20,581 nt of DNA, from assembly GCF_022539665.2 (NCBI RefSeq), contig NW_026712527.1:1-20581 (forward strand). The letters run 5' to 3'. A model generated the notes under the pieces. The model saw only the letters and a list, made by a program, of their open reading frames with translations, was not told where the DNA came from and made no database searches. Shown piece after piece: positions 12,301-20,581 of this stretch (its first letter is position 1; every line of letters begins with the position of its first letter). This DNA comes from Daphnia carinata (lineage: Eukaryota; Arthropoda; Branchiopoda; Diplostraca; Daphniidae). A program made the position numbers and the translations under genes.

Positions 12301-14960
12301 TTCAATGTGAATATAGTGTTATAGAATCAGTTTCAATATCTACATTCAAACAGCATCAAATATACGTGTATTCAATGTGAATATAGTGTTATAGAATCAG
12401 TTTCAATATCTACATTCAAACAGCATCAAATATACGTGTATTCAATGTGAATATAGTGTTATAGAATCAGTTTCAATATCTACATTCAAACAGCATCAAA
12501 TATACGTGTATTCAATGTGAATATAGTGTTATAGAATCAGTTTCAATATCTACATTCAAACAGCATCAAATATACGTGTATTCAATGTGAATATAGTGTT
12601 ATACAATGAGTTTCAATATCTACATTCAAACAGCATCAAATATACGTGTATTCAATGTGAATATAGTGTTATAGAATCAGTTTCAATATCTACATTCAAA
12701 CAGCATCAAATATACGTGTATTCAATGTGAATATAGTGTTATAGAATCAGTTTCAATATCTACATTCAAACAGCATCAAATATACGTGTATTCAATGTGA
12801 ATATAGTGTTATAGAATCAGTTTCAATATCTACATTCAAACAGCATCAAATATACGTGTATTCAATGTGAATATAGTGTTATAGAATCAGTTTCAATATC
12901 TACATTCAAACAGCATCAAATATACGTGTATTCAATGTGAATATAGTGTTATAGAATCAGTTTCAATATCTACATTCAAACAGCATCAAATATACGTGTA
13001 TTCAATGTGAATATAGTGTTATAGAATCAGTTTCAATATCTACATTCAAACAGCATCAAATATACGTGTATTCAATGTGAATATAGTGTTATAGAATCAG
13101 TTTCAATATCTACATTCAAACAGCATCAAATATACGTGTATTCAATGTGAATATAGTGTTATAGAATCAGTTTCAATATCTACATTCAAACAGCATCAAA
13201 TATACGTGTATTCAATGTGAATATAGTGTTATAGAATCAGTTTCAATATCTACATTCAAACAGCATCAAATATACGTGTATTCAATGTGAATATAGTGTT
13301 ATAGAATCAGTTTCAATATCTACATTCAAACAGCATCAAATATACGTGTATTCAATGTGAATATAGTGTTATAGAATCAGTTTCAATATCTACATTCAAA
13401 CAGCATCAAATATACGTGTATTCAATGTGAATATAGTGTTATAGAATCAGTTTCAATATCTACATTCAAACAGCATCAAATATACGTGTATTCAATGTGA
13501 ATATAGTGTTATAGAATCAGTTTCAATATCTACATTCAAACAGCATCAAATATACGTGTATTCAATGTGAATATAGTGTTATAGAATCAGTTTCAATATC
13601 TACATTCAAACAGCATCAAATATACGTGTATTCAATGTGAATATAGTGTTATAGAATCAGTTTCAATATCTACATTCAAACAGCATCAAATATACGTGTA
13701 TTCAATGTGAATATAGTGTTATAGAATCAGTTTCAATATCTACATTCAAACAGCATCAAATATACGTGTATTCAATGTGAATATAGTGTTATAGAATCAG
13801 TTTCAATATCTACATTCAAACAGCATCAAATATACGTGTATTCAATGTGAATATAGTGTTATAGAATCAGTTTCAATATCTACATTCAAACAGCATCAAA
13901 TATACGTGTATTCAATGTGAATATAGTGTTATAGAATCAGTTTCAATATCTACATTCAAACAGCATCAAATATACGTGTATTCAATGTGAATATAGTGTT
14001 ATAGAATCAGTTTCAATATCTACATTCAAACAGCATCAAATATACGTGTATTCAATGTGAATATAGTGTTATAGAATCAGTTTCAATATCTACATTCAAA
14101 CAGCATCAAATATACGTGTATTCAATGTGAATATAGTGTTATAGAATCAGTTTCAATATCTACATTCAAACAGCATCAAATATACGTGTATTCAATGTGA
14201 ATATAGTGTTATAGAATCAGTTTCAATATCTACATTCAAACAGCATCAAATATACGTGTATTCAATGTGAATATAGTGTTATAGAATCAGTTTCAATATC
14301 TACATTCAAACAGCATCAAATATACGTGTATTCAATGTGAATATAGTGTTATAGAATCAGTTTCAATATCTACATTCAAACAGCATCAAATATACGTGTA
14401 TTCAATGTGAATATAGTGTTATAGAATCAGTTTCAATATCTACATTCAAACAGCATCAAATATACGTGTATTCAATGTGAATATAGTGTTATAGAATCAG
14501 TTTCAATATCTACATTCAAACAGCATCAAATATACGTGTATTCAATGTGAATATAGTGTTATAGAATCAGTTTCAATATCTACATTCAAACAGCATCAAA
14601 TATACGTGTATTCAATGTGAATATAGTGTTATAGAATCAGTTTCAATATCTACATTCAAACAGCATCAAATATACGTGTATTCAATGTGAATATAGTGTT
14701 ATAGAATCAGTTTCAATATCTACATTCAAACAGCATCAAATATACGTGTATTCAATGTGAATATAGTGTTATAGAATCAGTTTCAATATCTACATTCAAA
14801 CAGCATCAAATATACGTGTATTCAATGTGAATATAGTGTTATAGAATCAGTTTCAATATCTACATTCAAACAGCATCAAATATACGTGTATTCAATGTGA
14901 ATATAGTGTTATAGAATCAGTTTCAATATCTACATTCAAACAGCATCAAATATACGTGTA

Positions 14961-14975
14961 TTCAATGAATGTGAA
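14961..14975 (+). repeat. 4-bp insertion in the dyad of a core-domain monomer
   Basis: The unit reads TTCAATGAATGTGAAT where consensus is TTCAATGTGAAT, a 4-bp gain best read as slippage duplicating TGAA or ATGA. It widens the spacer of the 14-28 dyad from 3 to 7 bp. It is one of only a few changes to the constant block. Confidence 0.85.
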
Positions 14976-15530
14976 TATAGTGTTATAGAATCAGTTTCAA
15001 TATCTACATTCAAACAGCATCAAATATACGTGTATTCAATGTGAATATAGTGTTATAGAATCAGTTTCAATATCTACATTCAAACAGCATCAAATATACG
15101 TGTATTCAATGTGAATATAGTGTTATAGAATCAGTTTCAATATCTACATTCAAACAGCATCAAATATACGTGTATTCAATGTGAATATAGTGTTATAGAA
15201 TCAGTTTCAATATCTACATTCAAACAGCATCAAATATACGTGTATTCAATGTGAATATAGTGTTATAGAATCAGTTTCAATATCTACATTCAAACAGCAT
15301 CAAATATACGTGTATTCAATGTGAATATAGTGTTATAGAATCAGTTTCAATATCTACATTCAAACAGCATCAAATATACGTGTATTCAATGTGAATATAG
15401 TGTTATAGAATCAGTTTCAATATCTACATTCAAACAGCATCAAATATACGTGTATTCAATGTGAATATAGTGTTATAGAATCAGTTTCAATATCTACATT
15501 CAAACAGCATCAAATATACGTGTATTCAAT

Positions 15531-15550
15531 GTGAATATATATAGAATCAG
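15531..15550 (+). repeat. 4-bp deletion at the start of the variable window in a core-domain monomer
   Basis: GAATATATATAGAATCAG replaces a 22-bp consensus stretch, a loss of four bases equivalent to GTGT at positions 31-34. It comes eight units after the 4-bp insertion near 14967 and returns the 70-bp register to its earlier phase. Confidence 0.85.
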
Positions 15551-18500
15551 TTTCAATATCTACATTCAAACAGCATCAAATATACGTGTATTCAATGTGA
15601 ATATAGTGTTATAGAATCAGTTTCAATATCTACATTCAAACAGCATCAAATATACGTGTATTCAATGTGAATATAGTGTTATAGAATCAGTTTCAATATC
15701 TACATTCAAACAGCATCAAATATACGTGTATTCAATGTGAATATAGTGTTATAGAATCAGTTTCAATATCTACATTCAAACAGCATCAAATATACGTGTA
15801 TTCAATGTGAATATAGTGTTATAGAATCAGTTTCAATATCTACATTCAAACAGCATCAAATATACGTGTATTCAATGTGAATATAGTGTTATAGAATCAG
15901 TTTCAATATCTACATTCAAACAGCATCAAATATACGTGTATTCAATGTGAATATAGTGTTATAGAATCAGTTTCAATATCTACATTCAAACAGCATCAAA
16001 TATACGTGTATTCAATGTGAATATAGTGTTATAGAATCAGTTTCAATATCTACATTCAAACAGCATCAAATATACGTGTATTCAATGTGAATATAGTGTT
16101 ATAGAATCAGTTTCAATATCTACATTCAAACAGCATCAAATATACGTGTATTCAATGTGAATATAGTGTTATAGAATCAGTTTCAATATCTACATTCAAA
16201 CAGCATCAAATATACGTGTATTCAATGTGAATATAGTGTTATAGAATCAGTTTCAATATCTACATTCAAACAGCATCAAATATACGTGTATTCAATGTGA
16301 ATATAGTGTTATAGAATCAGTTTCAATATCTACATTCAAACAGCATCAAATATACGTGTATTCAATGTGAATATAGTGTTATAGAATCAGTTTCAATATC
16401 TACATTCAAACAGCATCAAATATACGTGTATTCAATGTGAATATAGTGTTATAGAATCAGTTTCAATATCTACATTCAAACAGCATCAAATATACGTGTA
16501 TTCAATGTGAATATAGTGTTATAGAATCAGTTTCAATATCTACATTCAAACAGCATCAAATATACGTGTATTCAATGTGAATATAGTGTTATAGAATCAG
16601 TTTCAATATCTACATTCAAACAGCATCAAATATACGTGTATTCAATGTGAATATAGTGTTATAGAATCAGTTTCAATATCTACATTCAAACAGCATCAAA
16701 TATACGTGTATTCAATGTGAATATAGTGTTATAGAATCAGTTTCAATATCTACATTCAAACAGCATCAAATATACGTGTATTCAATGTGAATATAGTGTT
16801 ATAGAATCAGTTTCAATATCTACATTCAAACAGCATCAAATATACGTGTATTCAATGTGAATATAGTGTTATAGAATCAGTTTCAATATCTACATTCAAA
16901 CAGCATCAAATATACGTGTATTCAATGTGAATATAGTGTTATAGAATCAGTTTCAATATCTACATTCAAACAGCATCAAATATACGTGTATTCAATGTAA
17001 ATATAGTGTTATAGAATCAGTTTCAATATCTACATTCAAACAGCATCAAATATACGTGTATTCAATGTGAATATAGTGTTATAGAATCAGTTTCAATATC
17101 TACATTCAAACAGCATCAAATATACGTGTATTCAATGTGAATATAGTGTTATAGAATCAGTTTCAATATCTACATTCAAACAGCATCAAATATACGTGTA
17201 TTCAATGTGAATATAGTGTTATAGAATCAGTTTCAATATCTACATTCAAACAGCATCAAATATACGTGTATTCAATGTGAATATAGTGTTATAGAATCAG
17301 TTTCAATATCTACATTCAAACAGCATCAAATATACGTGTATTCAATGTGAATATAGTGTTATAGAATCAGTTTCAATATCTACATTCAAACAGCATCAAA
17401 TATACGTGTATTCAATGTGAATATAGTGTTATAGAATCAGTTTCAATATCTACATTCAAACAGCATCAAATATACGTGTATTCAATGTGAATATAGTGTG
17501 ATACAGAATCAGTTTCAATATCTACATTCAAACAGCATCAAATATACGTGTATTCAATGTGAATATAGTGTTATAGAATCAGTTTCAATATCTACATTCA
17601 AACAGCATCAAATATACGTGTATTCAATGTGAATATAGTGTTATAGAATCAGTTTCAATATCTACATTCAAACAGCATCAAATATACGTGTATTCAATGT
17701 GAATATAGTGTTATAGAATCAGTTTCAATATCTACATTCAAACAGCATCAAATATACGTGTATTCAATGTGAATATAGTGTTATAGAATCAGTTTCAATA
17801 TCTACATTCAAACAGCATCAAATATACGTGTATTCAATGTGAATATAGTGTTATAGAATCAGTTTCAATATCTACATTCAAACAGCATCAAATATACGTG
17901 TATTCAATGTGAATATAGTGTAATACAGTGAGTTTCAATATCTACATTCAAACAGCATCAAATATACGTGTATTCAATGTGAATATAGTGTTATAGAATC
18001 AGTTCAATATCTACATTCAAACAGCATCAAATATACGTGTATTCAATGTGAATATAGTGTTATAGAATCAGTTTCAATATCTACATTCAAACAGCATCAA
18101 ATATACGTGTATTCAATGTGAATATAGTGTTATAGAATCAGTTTCAATATCTACATTCAAACAGCATCAAATATACGTGTATTCAATGTGAATATAGTGT
18201 TATAGAATCAGTTTCAATATCTACATTCAAACAGCATCAAATATACGTGTATTCAATGTGAATATAGTGTTATAGAATCAGTTTCAATATCTACATTCAA
18301 ACAGCATCAAATATACGTGTATTCAATGTGAATATAGTGTTATAGAATCAGTTTCAATATCTACATTCAAACAGCATCAAATATACGTGTATTCAATGTG
18401 AATATAGTGTGATATAGAATGAGTTTCAATATCTACATTCAAACAGCATCAAATATACGTGTATTCAATGTGAATATAGTGTTATAGAATCAGTTTCAAT

Positions 18501-19310
18501 ATCTACATTCAAACAGCATCAAATATACGTGTATTCAATGTGAATATAGTGTTATAGAATCAGTTTCAATATCTACATTCAAACAGCATCAAATATACGT
18601 GTATTCAATGTGAATATAGTGTTATACAATCAGTTTCAATATCTACATTCAAACAGCATCAAATATACGTGTATTCAATGTGAATATAGTGTTATAGAAT
18701 CAGTTTCAATATCTACATTCAAACAGCATCAAATATACGTGTATTCAATGTGAATATAGTGTTATAGAATCAGTTTCAATATCTACATTCAAACAGCATC
18801 AAATATACGTGTATTCAATGTGAATATAGTGTTATAGAATCAGTTTCAATATCTACATTCAAACAGCATCAAATATACGTGTATTCAATGTGAATATAGT
18901 GTTATAGAATCAGTTTCAATATCTACATTCAAACAGCATCAAATATACGTGTATTCAATGTGAATATAGTGTTATAGAATCAGTTTCAATATCTACATTC
19001 AAACAGCATCAAATATACGTGTATTCAATGTGAATATAGTGTTATAGAATCAGTTTCAATATCTACATTCAAACAGCATCAAATATACGTGTATTCAATG
19101 TGAATATAGTGTTATAGAATCAGTTTCAATATCTACATTCAAACAGCATCAAATATACGTGTATTCAATGTGAATATAGTGTTATAGAATCAGTTTCAAT
19201 ATCTACATTCAAACAGCATCAAATATACGTGTATTCAATGTGAATATAGTGTTATAGAATCAGTTTCAATATCTACATTCAAACAGCATCAAATATACGT
19301 GTATTCAATG

Positions 19311-19345
19311 TGAATATAGTGTTATAGAATACAGTGAGTTTCAAT
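19311..19345 (+). repeat. A/B junction monomer, 5 bp longer than the unit
   Basis: The window reads GTTATAGAAT followed by ACAGTGAG. That is the A window through position 42 joined to the B window from about position 38, so three to five bases are represented twice. It looks like a direct crossover product between an A and a B copy misaligned by about five bases, and is the clearest such join in the array. Confidence 0.75.
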
Positions 19346-19670
19346 ATCTACATTCAAACAGCATCAAATATACGTGTATTCAATGTGAATATAGTGTTAT
19401 AGAATCAGTTTCAATATCTACATTCAAACAGCATCAAATATACGTGTATTCAATGTGAATATAGTGTTATAGAATGAGTTTCAATATCTACATTCAAACA
19501 GCATCAAATATACGTGTATTCAATGTGAATATAGTGTGATACAGAATCAGTTTCAATATCTACATTCAAACAGCATCAAATATACGTGTATTCAATGTGA
19601 ATATAGTGTTATAGAATCAGTTTCAATATCTACATTCAAACAGCATCAAATATACGTGTATTCAATGTGA

Positions 19671-19760
19671 ATATAGTGATATATAGTTTCAATATCTACA
19701 TTCAAACAGCATCAAATATACGTGTATTCAATGTGAATATAGTGTGATTCAGTTTCAATA
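19671..19760 (+). repeat. Two consecutive monomers with 4-bp-short variable windows
   Basis: Successive units carry GTGATATATAGTTTC (from 19676) and GTGTGATTCAGTTTC (from 19743). Each is four bases short, with the losses at different places in the window. The second joins a B-like left side (G35) to an A-like right side (TTCAG), the less common direction of hybrid. The flanking constant blocks are unaltered. Confidence 0.8.
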
Positions 19761-20266
19761 TCTACATTCAAACAGCATCAAATATACGTGTATTCAATGT
19801 GAATATAGTGTTATAGAATCAGTTTCAATATCTACATTCAAACAGCATCAAATATACGTGTATTCAATGTGAATATAGTGTTATAGAATCAGTTTCAATA
19901 TCTACATTCAAACAGCATCAAATATACGTGTATTCAATGTGAATATAGTGTTATAGAATCAGTTTCAATATCTACATTCAAACAGCATCAAATATACGTG
20001 TATTCAATGTGAATATAGTGTTATAGAATCAGTTTCAATATCTACATTCAAACAGCATCAAATATACGTGTATTCAATGTGAATATAGTGTTATAGAATC
20101 AGTTTCAATATCTACATTCAAACAGCATCAAATATACGTGTATTCAATGTGAATATAGTGTGATACAATGAGTTTCAATATCTACATTCAAACAGCATCA
20201 AATATACGTGTATTCAATGTGAATATAGTGTTATAGAATCAGTTTCATATCTACATTCAAACAGCA

Positions 20267-20310
20267 TCAAATATACGTGTATTCAATGTGAATATAACAT
20301 TCAAACAGCA
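20267..20310 (+). repeat. Truncated 44-bp monomer (26-bp internal deletion)
   Basis: The unit is normal through position 30 (AATATA ending at 20296) and then continues directly with ACATTCAAAC, positions 57 onward. Positions 31-56 are missing. The deletion removes the variable window almost exactly and leaves both dyads and the constant block, except four bases, intact. There is no long microhomology at the junction. Its neighbours are also unusual: CATATC just before and TTATCATGATC just after. Confidence 0.88.
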
Positions 20311-20581
20311 TCAAATATACGTGTATTCAATGTGAATATAGTGTTATAGAATCAGTTATCATGATCTACATTCAAACAGCATCAAATATACGTGTATTCA
20401 ATGTGAATATAGTGTGATAGAATGAGTTTCAATATCTACATTCAAACAGCATCAAATATACGTGTATTCAATGTGAATATAGTGTTATAGAATCAGTTTC
20501 AATATCTACATTCAAACAGCATCAAATATACGTGTATTCAATGTGAATATAGTGTGATATAGTGAGTTTCAATATCTACAT

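Larger units (their letters stand above)
9181..17492. repeat. Homogenised core domain of near-identical A monomers
   Basis: About 119 consecutive units are almost all identical to the 2521-2590 consensus. The exceptions I found are a TA insertion near 9349, a lost T at 10441, an inserted G at 10576, one ATACAATGAG hybrid (C at 12604, G at 12608), a 4-bp insertion near 14967, a 4-bp loss near 15537 and a G-to-A change at 16999. The stretch from 12609 to about 14960 has no departure from consensus over some 33 units. Homogeneity of this kind in the middle of an array is what recent local amplification by unequal crossing-over produces. Over-correction or copying of one consensus during long-read assembly would look the same. 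Confidence 0.88.
1..20581. repeat. Tandem satellite array, 70-bp monomer, about 294 head-to-tail copies
   Basis: The window is filled from first to last base by one 70-bp unit repeated in a single orientation. It begins at monomer position 1 and ends at position 60, so the array continues beyond both ends. A perfect unit lies at 2521-2590 (A27 T24 C10 G9, 27% GC). There is no inversion, transposon insertion or non-satellite spacer. TCAA occurs four times per unit (positions 1, 17, 48, 61), which may hint at an older short sub-repeat, though the spacing is irregular. No frame stays open: on the + strand TGA falls in every unit at 22-24 in one frame (ATG-TGA) and TAG at 37-39 in another, and 70 is not a multiple of three, so a frame meets all three phases. 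The reverse strand is also rich in stops. Known behaviour of such arrays points to eukaryotic constitutive heterochromatin. Chromosomal location and species are not visible here, and I do not recognise the family. Confidence 0.98.
17493..20581. repeat. Right domain: variegated monomers without exact B type
   Basis: Variation resumes sharply with a GTGTGATACAGAATCAG window at 17496. About 16 of 44 units are off consensus. They include a TAATACAGTGAG window (17921), a T loss (18003 region), GATATAGAATGAG (18411), ATACAATCAG (18624), AATACAGTGAG (19329), GAATGAG (19472), a second GATACAGAATCAG (19539), two 4-bp-short windows (19678 and 19745), GATACAATGAG (20162), CATATC (20227), a 26-bp deletion (20296/20297) and GATATAGTGAG (20556). 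B-derived bases are present but only in recombinant or indel forms, unlike the left domain. Confidence 0.88.

Noticed and set aside
14961-15550. Compensating +4 and -4 changes as an engineered or selected register shift
   Set aside because: The array has no reading frame to preserve and the two changes lie in different parts of the unit, so coincidence of slippage events is the simpler reading.
1-20581. CRISPR-like array: 48-bp constant block alternating with a 22-bp variable block
   Set aside because: The variable blocks are not unique spacers. About 210 are identical type A and most others are type B or A/B hybrids. There are no cas genes or leader, and the copy number and AT-rich monomer fit satellite DNA.
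1-20581. Centromeric satellite with a CENP-B box
   Set aside because: No TTCG followed by a CGGG core occurs in the unit. The only CpG is in ACGT. A centromeric role is possible but has no sequence support here.
1-20581. Fixed higher-order repeat of A and B units
   Set aside because: Distances between exact B units vary (1, 2, 3, 4, 8, 11 and other multiples of 70 bp) with no repeating order that I could follow beyond short local similarities such as 3531 and 4231.
1-20581. Bacterial-type promoters (TATAGT/TATAAT-like boxes) or AT-rich replication origins
   Set aside because: Such matches arise by chance in every 73% AT unit and repeat with it. Nothing downstream is a gene, and no specific origin consensus was recognised.

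Overview
The whole window is one uninterrupted tandem satellite DNA array. The unit is 70 bp, all copies are in the same orientation, and I estimate about 294 copies from the length and net indels. The consensus unit is A27 T24 C10 G9, or 27% GC. A perfect copy lies at 2521-2590, and all monomer positions below are numbered from its first base (TCAAATATAC = 1-10). I see no protein-coding gene, RNA gene, transposon, CRISPR array or non-satellite sequence on either strand. The array runs off both ends of the window. Its size, AT-richness and homogeneity suggest eukaryotic heterochromatin (centromeric, pericentromeric or subtelomeric). The sequence alone does not identify the species, and I do not recognise the family.

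The array has three domains. The left domain (1-9180) is a mosaic in which roughly 60 of about 130 monomers differ from consensus. It holds all 21 exact copies of a second allele, type B. The middle domain (9181-17492) is almost pure consensus type A, with seven off-consensus monomers among about 119. It includes runs of about 2 kb with no change at all. The right domain (17493-20581) is again variegated, with about 16 of 44 monomers off consensus, but has recombinant or odd alleles and no exact B. These counts were made by eye.

The most notable structure is inside the monomer. Nearly all variation falls in a 22-bp window (positions 31-52). The other 48 bp (53-70 joined to 1-30) are essentially invariant, with only about six monomers altered. 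The constant block carries a perfect 6-bp dyad with a 3-bp spacer (14-28), an overlapping near-palindrome around ACGT (4-17), and the only CpG of the unit (10-11), which every copy I read retains. The variable window segregates two alleles at four linked sites (35, 39, 41, 43: A = T,G,A,C; B = G,C,G,G), plus many recombinant and indel forms. This fits array turnover by unequal exchange and conversion, with a recently amplified centre. A protein-binding constraint on the constant block, or an assembly artefact in the centre, are alternatives the sequence cannot separate.

I found no undescribed multi-gene system here. The observations worth following are the partitioned variation, the A/B mosaic with its polarity, and the homogenised core.
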